In this document: positions 26,750-35,768 of the stretch, piece by piece
Numbering within the stretch: position 1 is the stretch's first letter
Layout: every line of letters starts with the position of its first letter
NCBI GenBank assembly: GCA_902596165.1
Contig: CACJSU010000007.1
Location: 1 to 64,000, forward strand
Direction: 5' to 3'
DNA: 64,000 bases
DNA from: an uncultured SAR86 cluster bacterium
Lineage (GTDB): Bacteria; Pseudomonadota; Gammaproteobacteria; Magnimaribacterales; D2472
Notes under the pieces: model-generated
What the model was told of the DNA's origin: nothing
The model's input: the letters and a program-made list of their open reading frames with translations, nothing else
Databases searched by the model: none
Made by a program: the position numbers and the translations under genes

Positions 26750-27250
26750 TTATTTAATAAAATAAGCAACGCTATGATCATCAAAGTCTTTAGCGCCAAT
26801 TCGATCAAAGCCCATCTTCTCATGAAAATTTAATGAGGGCTGATTAACGGGTTGAGTGTTAACCTCTAATGCTATTGGCAAATTTTCATTGCTGGCATGA
26901 GTAAAAATGTCTTCATATATAGCTTTTCCCAAGCCTGCTCTTCTGTGTCGCTCATCAATTGCCACTCTATCCACATATAAAAACTTTTTCAGCCTTTTAG
27001 AAAAGAATTTATAATTTTCAGACCCATAAGCAGAGCCTTCTCGCATGCAAATTATAAATCCAACAATCTCATAATTGCACAAAACTAATAAATTGTATGA
27101 ACTAAACTCGATCAATTGTTTTAAGTGCTGCATGGATTCGAGCGAACCAACCTCTGGAGTATTGGCCTGATTCAAATCATAAATTGATTGGAGCCGAGCT
27201 TCATTTTTATTACTCTTAGGAAAGCTTAGCAGTTTGTATTTTGAATTCAT
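26750..27250 (-). CDS. GNAT family N-acetyltransferase
   Basis: 166-residue GNAT domain. Motif A is VDRVAIDERHRRAGLGKAIYEDI (about 99-121), with the R/Q-x-x-G-x-G/A acetyl-CoA loop as RRAGLG. The C-terminal FHEKMGFDRIG is the usual motif B helix. Substrate is unknown. It sits between an M20 peptidase and an alpha/beta-hydrolase lipoprotein, with gaps of eight and three bases. Confidence 0.85.
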   Translation of the reverse strand: MNSKYKLLSFPKSNKNEARLQSIYDLNQANTPEVGSLESMQHLKQLIEFSSYNLLVLCNYEIVGFIICMREGSAYGSENYKFFSKRLKKFLYVDRVAIDERHRRAGLGKAIYEDIFTHASNENLPIALEVNTQPVNQPSLNFHEKMGFDRIGAKDFDDHSVAYFIK

Positions 27251-27258
27251 ATGAAGCT

Positions 27259-28716
27259 CTAGTTGCTGGAGCCATCTCTTATAATTTCAACGTATGTTTT
27301 AATGCCTGAAATAAAGCTATCGACTTCTATGCTTTCGTTGGTTCCGTGAATGCCAGTCATATCCTCTGGAACGATAAAAAACGGATTAAATCTAAAAGAA
27401 TTATCTGCAATTTTTGAGTAGTGTCGAGTATCGGATGCCGCAATCATTAGGCCTGGAACTGAAACAATCTCACCATAAACTTTTTCTAAGGCAGAAGAGA
27501 CTATTTTAAATCCGGGAGAATCCCAAGATGATATTTCAGACGCCTCCCTACCTCCTAAAAATCTAACCTCTACGTCATTTGATCCAACAACTCTCCTAAC
27601 ATGATTAGTTACACTTTCTGTCGTATCTCTGGGATGAAGCCTAAAATTAATTAGGGCTGTTGCTTCGATTGGAAGAACATTGCTTTTTACGCTCCCATTT
27701 AACATGGTTGGAGCTGTTGTTGTTCTAATCATTGCATTAATTACCGGTGTTGATGATAGTTGTGAATCTAGAGTCCTTCCAAATAACCATCTATTAGCAA
27801 AAAGAAAACGATACCCAAATGGCATATGTTTGCTGACTTCATTAAACATAGCAGCACTAAGCCCTTCTAAGCTTCCAGGCAATGGTTCGTTTTCAAGTTT
27901 AACAAGAGCTTCAGCAAGAATTGTGACCGCAGTTTTTTTTGGTGGCGTGGAGGAGTGCCCTCCTTTAGCCTTTGCAATAATCATAAGGTTGGCACTACCT
28001 TTTTCAGCAACATTAATAGGCGCAATAAATTTATCTATCCCAGGAAAGAAGCCTTTATTAACGAATGAGCCCTCACCGAGAGACCATAAAAGCTGAACTC
28101 CTTCTTGTCTAAGTTTTTCTGTAATCAAAGCTGCGCCTCCACCGCCAACCTCCTCATCATGACCGAAGCTAAAATATATTGTTCTCTTAGGTTGAAAATT
28201 ACTTTTAATTAAGTAAGTAGCGGCCTCCATTAAACCAATGACTCCGCTTTTGTCATCAAGCGCGCCTCGACCCCAGATTCTATCGTTAGAAATTACTCCA
28301 GCAAATGGATTTTCTTGCCAAAGATTTTCAGTACCAGGAATTATAGGCACGACATCATGATGGCCTTCAAATAAAATTGGGGCCAACGTTGAATCGCTTC
28401 CTCGCCATTTAAAGAGTAATGAATGCTCAAGCTGTTCAACCTTCATGACTTGATGAAACTCTGGATAGGTTTCTGCAGCCCATTTTATAAAATTATTAAA
28501 CTCCTCATAGGGAAACATTCCTTCATCTTGATAAGAGATCGTCTTAAATCTTATTGATGCAGCTAAGTTTTGACTCGCTTGAACTTCATCAATTGAAATT
28601 TCTTCCCCTACAATAATTCCAGTAATGGAAGGTGTATGAGTAAAAGTTCTATATAACGCTGTTGAGAGCAAAATAAAAAGAATAAAGAGGGCCGAAAGGA
28701 AGATTTTTTTCAACAT
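27259..28716 (-). CDS. M20 family metallopeptidase, PM20D1/carboxypeptidase S-like
   Basis: 485 residues with an N-terminal membrane anchor (about 3-22) and an external M20 catalytic domain. Metal ligands and catalytic residues are seen in FEGHHDVVPI, WGRGALDDKSG and FGHDEEVGGGG, with the dimerisation-lid segment KAKGGHSSTPP. The architecture matches the carboxypeptidase S/PM20D1 branch, which acts on N-acyl amino acids or dipeptides. The neighbouring acyltransferase and hydrolase make lipid-amide turnover possible, which is inference. Confidence 0.88.
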   Translation of the reverse strand: MLKKIFLSALFILFILLSTALYRTFTHTPSITGIIVGEEISIDEVQASQNLAASIRFKTISYQDEGMFPYEEFNNFIKWAAETYPEFHQVMKVEQLEHSLLFKWRGSDSTLAPILFEGHHDVVPIIPGTENLWQENPFAGVISNDRIWGRGALDDKSGVIGLMEAATYLIKSNFQPKRTIYFSFGHDEEVGGGGAALITEKLRQEGVQLLWSLGEGSFVNKGFFPGIDKFIAPINVAEKGSANLMIIAKAKGGHSSTPPKKTAVTILAEALVKLENEPLPGSLEGLSAAMFNEVSKHMPFGYRFLFANRWLFGRTLDSQLSSTPVINAMIRTTTAPTMLNGSVKSNVLPIEATALINFRLHPRDTTESVTNHVRRVVGSNDVEVRFLGGREASEISSWDSPGFKIVSSALEKVYGEIVSVPGLMIAASDTRHYSKIADNSFRFNPFFIVPEDMTGIHGTNESIEVDSFISGIKTYVEIIRDGSSN

Positions 28717-28746
28717 TTATTATCCAAATAAAAGATTGTTAGATGA

Positions 28747-29337
28747 CTATGACATTTCAGGGCGCTTCCCTGAAAAATTAGAAAAGTATTCTTGAATGAA
28801 TTTTAAATCCTTCTCAACATCTCCTGACGGACTAAAAAAATCTCCAAGTTCAACAGTTTTATTTGAGAAATCAATTCCTGCCATCATTATTCTGCTGTTC
28901 GTTTCATTAGCAATTCTTAAAAACCCAGATTTAAGCCTCTCAACTTTTTTTCTGGTACCTTCAGGTGCAATAGCAATGATGAAACCTTTATATTTCTCAG
29001 TGACATTGTAAATTTCATTTTTTAAAGCTTCTGGATTCGCTCTATTAACTGGAATCCCTCCCATTTTTCTTAATAACCTACGAAACCCTTTTTTAAAAAT
29101 AGAGTGCTTACCTACCCAGTGAATATGAACATCGAGACTTAGGATCAGTGACATAGCGAGAACAAAATCCCAGTTTGAGGTATGAGGACCAGCAATTAGC
29201 ACAACACGCTCATCTTTTGGTAAATGACCTGTTGTTTTCCAGCCTGTGATCTTCATTAAAAATTTACCCAACCATCTCAGCGGTCTAGGCCTATATGCAC
29301 GCAAATGCTCTGGAATGAATATTTTGTATTTGCTCAT
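28747..29337 (-). CDS. PlsC-like acyltransferase
   Basis: 196-residue LPLAT-domain protein. The catalytic H-x4-D is H52...D57 in GPHTSNWD, and the phosphate-binding motif is PEGTRKK at about 124-130. The GGIPVNR block between them is also typical. The domain arrangement is that of small bacterial 1-acylglycerol-3-phosphate acyltransferase homologues whose acceptor is often unknown. No clear transmembrane helix is present, only the amphipathic N-terminal stretch around 18-35. Confidence 0.85.
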   Translation of the reverse strand: MSKYKIFIPEHLRAYRPRPLRWLGKFLMKITGWKTTGHLPKDERVVLIAGPHTSNWDFVLAMSLILSLDVHIHWVGKHSIFKKGFRRLLRKMGGIPVNRANPEALKNEIYNVTEKYKGFIIAIAPEGTRKKVERLKSGFLRIANETNSRIMMAGIDFSNKTVELGDFFSPSGDVEKDLKFIQEYFSNFSGKRPEMS

Positions 29338-29370
29338 TGGGAGTAGTCTATATGCTTTTAGTATCTAGTT

Positions 29371-30075
29371 CTATTTTTTGAGGCCTGCTAGATTTTCATA
29401 CTTATCTATCGCATCTGCAATTTTTTGTCTTACATCGTCTTGAGCAGTTTTTTTGGTGTTTGCATAAAACGGATGCGGAAGTGTTGCTAGCTCTTTCGCC
29501 TTTTCCATAACCCTTTGCATAAATTGATCCTCAGAAACAACCTCATCAATATAACCGACTTCAATAGACTCCTGAACTGAATAAGCATCTGAATGATAGA
29601 CGGCTGGGTAAAAATATTTTTTATTTACTCTAGCTTTAATAATTTCCATAATTTGCGTTGGAATATCCATATTATTTCTTACTTCATTTGCCTGACAAAC
29701 ATATTTACCATCAATGGCGATACGATAGTCTGCAGAGCAAGTTACAAATAGCCCAAGGGCAATTGAATGCCCGGAAACAGCTGCAACAATTGGCCTGTCA
29801 AACGAAAACAATTCTAAAAGCAGGCAATATCCTAACTGAACCATTTTAGTAATTTTTTCCATATCGCCTGTTGCCAATGTTTTAAGATCAAATCCACCTG
29901 AAAATAGCCCCTCTCTTCCAGTTATAACGAGTGCTCCTGAGTCTCTTGGTACCTTTGTCAAAAGTTCATTTACTTGAGATAGCATGTCATATGAAAAAGC
30001 ATTTGCTTTCCCGTCATCAAGCTTAATTATTGAAATATCATTTTCTTTGGATAGGGTTGCAATTGAATCTGCCAT
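29371..30075 (-). CDS. Enoyl-CoA hydratase/isomerase family protein
   Basis: Crotonase fold, 234 residues. Oxyanion-hole segments are GREGLFSGGFDLKTL and AVSGHSIALGLFVTCSADYRIA. The two glutamates of classical hydratases are not evident in the second segment, so another crotonase reaction (isomerase or hydrolase) is possible. It is a second, unrelated crotonase compared with the ECH1-like gene at 13450. On the - strand it follows a small multidrug resistance gene by 17 bases. Confidence 0.85.
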   Translation of the reverse strand: MADSIATLSKENDISIIKLDDGKANAFSYDMLSQVNELLTKVPRDSGALVITGREGLFSGGFDLKTLATGDMEKITKMVQLGYCLLLELFSFDRPIVAAVSGHSIALGLFVTCSADYRIAIDGKYVCQANEVRNNMDIPTQIMEIIKARVNKKYFYPAVYHSDAYSVQESIEVGYIDEVVSEDQFMQRVMEKAKELATLPHPFYANTKKTAQDDVRQKIADAIDKYENLAGLKK

Positions 30076-30092
30076 TTTGTCCTTAATACTGG

Positions 30093-30416
30093 TTAATGAG
30101 TTGAATATATATTAACAAGAATTACTCCATTTACTATTAAGAACAGTCCTAAGATAGCTTGCCAGCTTAACCCTTGCCCATAAATGAAATAAGACAAAAC
30201 TGCAATTGATAATACTCCCAAGCCACTCCAACAAGCATAAACAATCGCAAGAGGTATAGCTCTTAAAGCAAGTGTTAAGAAATAGAATGAAGCAAAATAA
30301 CAAATGCTCATAATGAAAGTGGGTAACTTTTCAGAGAATTCCTTTGTAAGAGGAAGCATTAAAGTGCCTGCAACTTCAAAAATAATTGCGCCTAATAAAG
30401 ATAAATATGCTGACAT
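30093..30416 (-). CDS. SMR family small multidrug efflux protein
   Basis: 107 residues, four transmembrane helices. The membrane-embedded glutamate is E14 in IIFEVAGT, and the signature RAIPLAIVYACWSGLGV covers helix 3. The family exports quaternary cations, guanidinium or polyamines by proton antiport. Subtype (Qac/EmrE versus Gdx) cannot be set reliably by eye, although Y-A-C-W-S-G is EmrE-like. It lies four bases after the next upstream membrane gene. Confidence 0.9.
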   Translation of the reverse strand: MSAYLSLLGAIIFEVAGTLMLPLTKEFSEKLPTFIMSICYFASFYFLTLALRAIPLAIVYACWSGLGVLSIAVLSYFIYGQGLSWQAILGLFLIVNGVILVNIYSTH

Positions 30417-30419
30417 AAA

Positions 30420-30722
30420 TTAATTTATTTTTTTAAGCAACCAAAAACCGAGCCAAGTACTAACAATCGCTTTAAATGTTTGAGAGATAATTAGTGGCAA
30501 TGAAAAAATGAAATTCAGCCAAACATTCCAAAGCCATGAATAAAACCAATCTACTATTGGAAGCAATAATGTGAAATAGTTTTTAATAAATTCAATGTTG
30601 GATAATGTTAGAACCTCATAATCAGATGAAAGCACAACTTTTATACCCCATAAAACAACAATAATTTGGATAGGTGTTGTAGCAATGCAAAAGTATGCAA
30701 TAATTTTAAGAAACGTATTCAT
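30420..30722 (-). CDS. Membrane protein of unknown function
   Basis: 100-residue hydrophobic protein with segments at about 5-27, 45-75 and 78-96. I do not recognise a family. ATG start at 30722. It ends three bases before the SMR gene on the same strand, consistent with an operon. The start is 50 bases from that of the divergent secreted protein. Confidence 0.65.
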   Translation of the reverse strand: MNTFLKIIAYFCIATTPIQIIVVLWGIKVVLSSDYEVLTLSNIEFIKNYFTLLLPIVDWFYSWLWNVWLNFIFSLPLIISQTFKAIVSTWLGFWLLKKIN

Positions 30723-30772
30723 GGCGAACTTAGTCTATGAATAACTATAGTTTGTTTACAGGAGAAATAAAA

Positions 30773-31363
30773 ATGTATAAAAAATTTACCTTACTTTCGC
30801 TGTTCATGTTTTCTGTCTCAATAGCTGCATATGAGCCTTATGGGCCTCATACCTCAGACAAATGGCAAATATGGGCTTATTCCAGCGCTGCGCCTTCTTT
30901 TATTGGCGATAATGCTTCAATCATAGGCGCAAGTGGAAAAGTTATAAGAGAGGGCAGCAATGGCTGGACTTGTCAATCCGGAAATCCAAGACCTTATCCT
31001 GAAAAAGGCTGGAAAAATCCTCATGAGGCTATGGCAGTATGTCATGACGATGAGGGCATGAAATGGATGATGGCATATATGCAAGGCAAAAAACCTGAGA
31101 TGGAACGGGATAGTTTCATGTGGATGCTTAATGGAGATATGGGAGAAGATAATACCAAAGCTGGGGTCTTAAATAAGGAGGATTCCGCTCCAGGTGAATG
31201 GATTGAATCTGGACCTCACCTAATGCTCATGCCAAAAGATCCAGCTACCATCGAAAAATTTCCTACAGATTTTATGAGCGGTGCGCCCTATGTAATGTTT
31301 GCAGGAACAGATTATGCTCATTTGATGATACCTACAGAAGGTTATTACAAGTACACCAAATAA
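30773..31363 (+). CDS. Secreted protein of unknown function
   Basis: 196 residues with a clear signal peptide (MYKKFTLLSLFMFSVSIAA, cleavage after residue 19 or 20). The mature part is rich in Trp, Met and Gly, with two cysteines and segments such as SDKWQIWAYSSAAPSFIGD and GAPYVMFAGTDYAHLMIP. I chose the ATG at 30773 because GGAGAAATAAAA directly precedes it; an ATG 36 bases upstream has no ribosome site and would mask the signal peptide. The family is unrecognised. It is the only + strand gene in a long - strand stretch. Confidence 0.75.
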   Translation: MYKKFTLLSLFMFSVSIAAYEPYGPHTSDKWQIWAYSSAAPSFIGDNASIIGASGKVIREGSNGWTCQSGNPRPYPEKGWKNPHEAMAVCHDDEGMKWMMAYMQGKKPEMERDSFMWMLNGDMGEDNTKAGVLNKEDSAPGEWIESGPHLMLMPKDPATIEKFPTDFMSGAPYVMFAGTDYAHLMIPTEGYYKYTK

Positions 31364-31430
31364 AAATGAAAGAAGGTTGGTATCCTTTATGAATGGTGAA
31401 TGGATAGCTAAGTGTGGTTAATTTTTATAT

Positions 31431-31455
31431 AAGCCCTATTAAATAGATAGGGCTT
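31431..31455. terminator. Stem-loop between convergent genes, likely bidirectional terminator
   Basis: Perfect nine-base-pair inverted repeat AAGCCCTAT / ATAGGGCTT with a seven-base loop, lying 67 bases after the secreted-protein stop and directly abutting the pssA stop codon on the other strand. The T-runs on either side are weak, so termination efficiency is uncertain. Confidence 0.6.
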
Positions 31456-32181
31456 CTACTTAGAGCCGCTTTGCCAAGCCATTATAGAAAAGGGAATGGT
31501 AAGCAAATAAATCAATGCTAGAACATTGATGGTGATCCAAAGAAAATTGATCATGCTTAACGCAATGATAGAAAATAAAACCAAAAATACTAATTTTGAT
31601 TGGATGAGTACTCCCTTTCGTTTTATTGAAAAAGTTGGAATTCTGCTTACAAGCAGACCACTTATTAAAATAATATAGCCAGCTACAAAATTAAGATTGT
31701 CATAAGCCCAGTTGTAACCCATAAATGAATGGGTTAATGGCAACATGATTAAAATTGCTCCAATGGGGGTTGGGATGCCACTAAAAAAGTGCTCTGGCTC
31801 TCCATCAGCAGTCTTGGATTTCTCTAATCTCACATTGTATAAGGCTAGCCTTAAACAAGAAAATATTATGAAAGCCAAAGCAGCAAATGCGCCAATCCCG
31901 TGATCTTGATTAAAAATAGACATGTAAATCAACAAACCAGGCGCAATGCCAAAACTTAAGAAATCTGATAATGAATCTAACTGAGCCCCAAGATCGGATT
32001 CACTTTGAAGGTGCCTTGCTAGCATCCCATCCAACACATCGCATACTCCAGCAAGCAGAATACAAACGATGGCTAAATTAAAATCTAATTCGATGGCAAA
32101 TCTAATTGAACTCAAACCAAAACTGAGGCCAGTCAATGTAATAACATTTGGAAGAAGAACTTTAAAATCTAATTTTTTCAT
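31456..32181 (-). CDS. pssA: CDP-diacylglycerol--serine O-phosphatidyltransferase
   Basis: Integral membrane CDP-alcohol phosphotransferase, 241 residues, several membrane helices. The signature D-G-x2-A-R-x8-G-x3-D-x3-D is fully present as DGMLARHLQSESDLG then AQLDSLSD. The protein is of the PssA type found next to short phosphatidylserine decarboxylases, not the peripheral E. coli enzyme. It follows psd after three bases, so the two steps to phosphatidylethanolamine are encoded together. Confidence 0.94.
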   Translation of the reverse strand: MKKLDFKVLLPNVITLTGLSFGLSSIRFAIELDFNLAIVCILLAGVCDVLDGMLARHLQSESDLGAQLDSLSDFLSFGIAPGLLIYMSIFNQDHGIGAFAALAFIIFSCLRLALYNVRLEKSKTADGEPEHFFSGIPTPIGAILIMLPLTHSFMGYNWAYDNLNFVAGYIILISGLLVSRIPTFSIKRKGVLIQSKLVFLVLFSIIALSMINFLWITINVLALIYLLTIPFSIMAWQSGSK

Positions 32182-32184
32182 TTG

Positions 32185-32844
32185 TTATCTTAGGGCTGCC
32201 AAAATTGATTCTCCTGCAACGACCTTGTCTCCGACCTTACATTTTTCTATTGCATCCAATGGCATATATATATCCACTCTTGAACCAAATCTTATTAATC
32301 CGAATCTTTCTCCTTGAAGGAGTCTATGATTTGGAGAGATAAAGCTTAAAATTCTTCTAGCAATCAAGCCTGCTATTTGGACAACAACAATCAGGGTTCC
32401 GTTTTCTGTTTTTATTACCAAGCTATTTCTCTCGTTTTTATCACTGGCTTTATCAAGACTTGCATTAAAGAATTGGCCCGTTTTGTAAATAATATGTTGT
32501 GCGTCTCCTTGAACAGGACTTCTATTCACATGAACATTAAATACATTCATAAAAACACAAATGCGTTTCATTTTTTCTTCTTTAAGTGGGGTCTCCTGCG
32601 GGGGATAAGCCTCGTCTATTAAGCACACCTTGCCATCCGCTGAGCTAATAATTAAATTAGGGTCTTTGGGTGTATCTCTCTTAGGATCTCTAAAAAACCA
32701 AAGAATAAAGAAAGTTAGAAGAAAGCCAAGTGTGGATGCAATCTGCGAAACAAATGTGAGAATTATTGAAAGCGATATAGAGATTGCTGCAAACTTGAAG
32801 CCCTCTGGATGAATATAGGATCGTCTTTTTTCTAAATGATTCAT
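32185..32844 (-). CDS. psd: Phosphatidylserine decarboxylase, short form
   Basis: Pyruvoyl enzyme converting phosphatidylserine to phosphatidylethanolamine. The self-cleavage site is R-F-G-S in GLIRFGSRVDIYMP, and Ser188 becomes the pyruvoyl group (numbering from the ATG at 32844). NVHVNRSPVQG is a conserved active-site histidine region. An N-terminal hydrophobic segment (about 20-52) anchors the protein. At 219 residues it belongs to the short group with pssA. A TTG three codons upstream (32853) is a less likely start. Confidence 0.92.
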   Translation of the reverse strand: MNHLEKRRSYIHPEGFKFAAISISLSIILTFVSQIASTLGFLLTFFILWFFRDPKRDTPKDPNLIISSADGKVCLIDEAYPPQETPLKEEKMKRICVFMNVFNVHVNRSPVQGDAQHIIYKTGQFFNASLDKASDKNERNSLVIKTENGTLIVVVQIAGLIARRILSFISPNHRLLQGERFGLIRFGSRVDIYMPLDAIEKCKVGDKVVAGESILAALR

Positions 32845-32904
32845 TTTTATCAAAGAAATAGTCCGGCATTTTATGCCATAAAAAATATTTTTAAAAATTT
32901 ATTA

Positions 32905-34218
32905 CTAATTAAAACCTAGGATTTGACTGTATAAAATTAGTATTGCCATAGAGATTTGTAAAATCAAAGTGACCCACAACATAATTTTTGTTGTTGATTT
33001 GGGCCGCAAGCCTTCGCTTAATTTACCTGTTAAATACAATGCACCTATATTAATAATTGGAAGCCCCAGCGCCGCCCAAATACCTGCAATCAACAAAAGA
33101 GTAATTGGGTTAGGAAGTAAAAAATAGGCAATGGCTGAGAACAATGGAATGACAAATGCAACAATTTTAATTAAACGTGTTCTTGTGTTTTCTTTTTCAA
33201 CCACCAAACCCATTGAGATTAAATAGTCTGAAATTGTTCTGGTGAATGCTGCTGTTCCAGATAGCAAAGTTGAGAACAGAACAAAAAAAGCCAGGGGAAT
33301 AAAAAACCATTTTGCCCAAGTTCCCAAAATTGAGGTAAACATATTTAAGAGAGTTTGAATAATATCTCCGTCAGGGGGTGGATAAAGCCCCAAGGTATGT
33401 AAGACAGCTGCGCCTAAAAGAAAAAACGGAAGAGTGCCTATGGTTACAAAAAAGACTGTTGCCCAAACATCTGTTTGCATTACTTTAATCCAAGCTTTAA
33501 CTTCATCTTGATCGCCATTATGTTTGGCATAACCTTTTTCTAAGCACCAATAGGTGTATGCCATAATTTCTCCATAACTTATTCCAGTAAAACCAAAAAC
33601 CGCAAGAGCTAAAGCTGCATGCTCAAATGGAAATGAAAATGTTAGGCCTCCTATAATTTGTGAGCCTGAAATTGCATAAGGTGTTGATTGCATTGAAATA
33701 GCAATAATTAAAGTTACCACTGAAAAAAAGAAAACCATCCCAAGAAGAATCTTTTCCAGTGTGTGATAGGTTCCAAGATATAGAATAAACCAAGTTATGA
33801 AGCATGCTGTTGCAACCCATATTTCAGTACTCAGTATTGGGATCATTAAGTTTCCTGCTTCTGCAACTGCTCCTGCAAGACCACCCATGCCTGCAACGGA
33901 TGGAATCACGCCAATGAACATAAACCAAACCAACCACGATGCTTTCTTGCCATTAAGGTTTGATTTTGGCCCAGGCATATCTGAAAACGATTCTAGAAAA
34001 GTCTGATTGGTTGTTATGACATAACGACTAATCTCCGCTTGAATGAGCGGTTTGCTCCAAAGGCTTAACAATAGCCACCATAACAAAGCAAAACCAGTCG
34101 CTGCTCCTAACAATGGTGACAGGGCTATTGAGCCACTTCCAACAATACTGCCAGTTACAATAATGCTTGGTCCAATAAATTTTATACGCTGAATAAATGA
34201 AGCAGGCGCCTTAGTCAT
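32905..34218 (-). CDS. Nramp-related transporter lacking the DPGN motif
   Basis: Eleven or so membrane helices over 437 residues with overall resemblance to Nramp divalent metal transporters. The first helix reads GPSIIVTGSIVGSGSI (residues 16-31), where true Mn/Fe Nramps have D-P-G-N, and the helix 6 M-P-H motif is replaced by GFTGISYGE. These are the metal-coordinating positions, so transition-metal transport is doubtful. Related Nramp-like families transport other substrates such as magnesium. Overlaps the upstream methyltransferase gene by eight bases. Confidence 0.78.
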   Translation of the reverse strand: MTKAPASFIQRIKFIGPSIIVTGSIVGSGSIALSPLLGAATGFALLWWLLLSLWSKPLIQAEISRYVITTNQTFLESFSDMPGPKSNLNGKKASWLVWFMFIGVIPSVAGMGGLAGAVAEAGNLMIPILSTEIWVATACFITWFILYLGTYHTLEKILLGMVFFFSVVTLIIAISMQSTPYAISGSQIIGGLTFSFPFEHAALALAVFGFTGISYGEIMAYTYWCLEKGYAKHNGDQDEVKAWIKVMQTDVWATVFFVTIGTLPFFLLGAAVLHTLGLYPPPDGDIIQTLLNMFTSILGTWAKWFFIPLAFFVLFSTLLSGTAAFTRTISDYLISMGLVVEKENTRTRLIKIVAFVIPLFSAIAYFLLPNPITLLLIAGIWAALGLPIINIGALYLTGKLSEGLRPKSTTKIMLWVTLILQISMAILILYSQILGFN

Positions 34219-34849
34219 AGTTTTTTTGCAGGAGTACTACATCCTTAGATTTTATTTCACATTTCCAGTTCCTCTGAGAGGCTATCACCTCAAAGGTATT
34301 TTCACAATAAAAAGTCACATGGGTTGGGTCTCTTCGATAGTGCCAATTCTCAAACATCTCATCTGATGTTAAAAAAGAAGTCATCACGCCCAGCCAGCCT
34401 CCTGGTTTTAGTATGTCGTTGAGAGTATTAAACTCTTTAAATGGATCATGAAAATGCTCTGCCGTTTCTGTACAAGTTATAAAATCATATTGTTCTGAGA
34501 GCACATTCTTATTGGGATAAAAAAATGGGTCATACAAAGAAACCTTAAAACCTTCTTTAGTTAATATATCTGCTAACGCTGGCCCTGTACCACAGCCAAA
34601 ATCTAATCCATGAGCACCAAGCGATAATTTTTCTTTAAGTGGATCAGAGAGTTTTGATAAAAACGCTCGATATTCTTTATCTTGAATATCATTGTTATGC
34701 TCTAAGTATCGCAGCTCTTCTTCTGCAGTATCGATGAAATAAGATTTATCTAAATGCTTGCCTCCACAAAAATTGCAACTCCAATATTTTTTTCTATCTA
34801 GAGTTTCAAAACTTGAGACAGCATTAGACCTGCAGATATTACAGATCAT
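34211..34849 (-). CDS. Class I SAM methyltransferase with N-terminal zinc ribbon
   Basis: 212 residues. Four cysteines in C-N-I-C at 3-6 and C-N-F-C at about 25-28 form a probable zinc knuckle. The methyltransferase core has motif I GLDFGCGTGPALAD and the acidic ending of strand 2 (SLYDPFF). TETAEHFHDPFKEF and LKPGGWLGVMTS are typical of methyltransferase family 11/23. The substrate is unknown. It lies two bases after an SRPBCC gene and overlaps the Nramp-like gene. Confidence 0.82.
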   Translation of the reverse strand: MICNICRSNAVSSFETLDRKKYWSCNFCGGKHLDKSYFIDTAEEELRYLEHNNDIQDKEYRAFLSKLSDPLKEKLSLGAHGLDFGCGTGPALADILTKEGFKVSLYDPFFYPNKNVLSEQYDFITCTETAEHFHDPFKEFNTLNDILKPGGWLGVMTSFLTSDEMFENWHYRRDPTHVTFYCENTFEVIASQRNWKCEIKSKDVVLLQKNYD

Positions 34850-34851
34850 TT

Positions 34852-35235
34852 TTAAATAATTTTTTGAATGCCTTCAATCGATGCAAGCATTCCTTGATGA
34901 ATGCCATCAGCAAAAATATCTGGAGAGATTTCAGTAGTCCAGCTCAGCATACACTCTTGATCATTTATAGATGCTATTTGCATAGTAGCTAAATGATGTT
35001 CAACGGGTGCAGGAGTATGTATAGCAGAATACTGAAGTATCATGTTTGAATGGTCTTGTTTCAAAATTTTTTCGGTAATCTGCCCCATCCCTTTCATTTC
35101 GAAATGTCTACAGTCACCTTCTAATGTAATCTCCTCAATCGTAGGAACCCAATCACATCTTCCGATATCAGAAAGGATGGACCAAAGCTCCCCTGCAGAA
35201 CAATTAAACCTAATATCTTCTTTAAGCGTTTTCAT
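34852..35235 (-). CDS. SRPBCC/polyketide-cyclase-like protein
   Basis: 127-residue START-like hydrophobic ligand-binding domain: the opening IRFNCSAGELWSILSDIGRCDWVPTI and the alternating strands are typical of the polyketide cyclase/dehydrase family. No catalytic residues can be assigned. The gene is two bases upstream of the zinc-ribbon methyltransferase, suggesting joint function. Confidence 0.75.
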   Translation of the reverse strand: MKTLKEDIRFNCSAGELWSILSDIGRCDWVPTIEEITLEGDCRHFEMKGMGQITEKILKQDHSNMILQYSAIHTPAPVEHHLATMQIASINDQECMLSWTTEISPDIFADGIHQGMLASIEGIQKII

Positions 35236-35299
35236 TTTTTTATGAAATTAATGCTCTTTAAATTTTCATCCAATAAAAATTTAATTCTACAGTAAAGCT

Positions 35300-35758
35300 T
35301 CAAGATTTCGCGCCTTGTTCGGCTTGAAACATCACCTCAATTGGTATTTCAAAAGCGCCGCGTTTTAAATGCCATACCCGTGAAACAGCATCAACATTTA
35401 AATCGCCATAGTAATGAGGAAATGAGCCGCTTCTATTACCGGTAGGAATGGGGGCCTCAAATTTTATTCGGTCATGGGTCTGCGAATGATCAACTTGCAG
35501 CAGTACGACTGATTCTTCTTTTGCAAAATACAAAGACAAGGTTGCATTAAGTTGAGCTGCTGTAGAAAGATGAATAAAACCATCTTTTATATCCAGTTCA
35601 GTAATTATCACTCCTAAAGCCTGAGCTTTATCCCACTCATTCAGGGTAAGCACTTTATAAATTTGATTATCCAAATTAAACTCCTTGGTCGAACTCATCA
35701 CATTCTCAGATAATGCAGACATAGAGAACATTAATAAGTATGTTAATAGCTTTTTCAT
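35300..35758 (-). CDS. DUF952 family exported protein
   Basis: 152 residues with a signal peptide (about 1-22). The mature part matches DUF952: YKVLTLNEWDKAQ, DGFIHLSTAAQL and FPHYYGDLNVDAV. The fold is related to ADP-ribosyltransferase/RES-like domains, but function is unproven and most members are cytoplasmic, so the export signal is slightly unusual. Confidence 0.82.
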   Translation of the reverse strand: MKKLLTYLLMFSMSALSENVMSSTKEFNLDNQIYKVLTLNEWDKAQALGVIITELDIKDGFIHLSTAAQLNATLSLYFAKEESVVLLQVDHSQTHDRIKFEAPIPTGNRSGSFPHYYGDLNVDAVSRVWHLKRGAFEIPIEVMFQAEQGAKS

Positions 35759-35768
35759 TTCAAAAACC

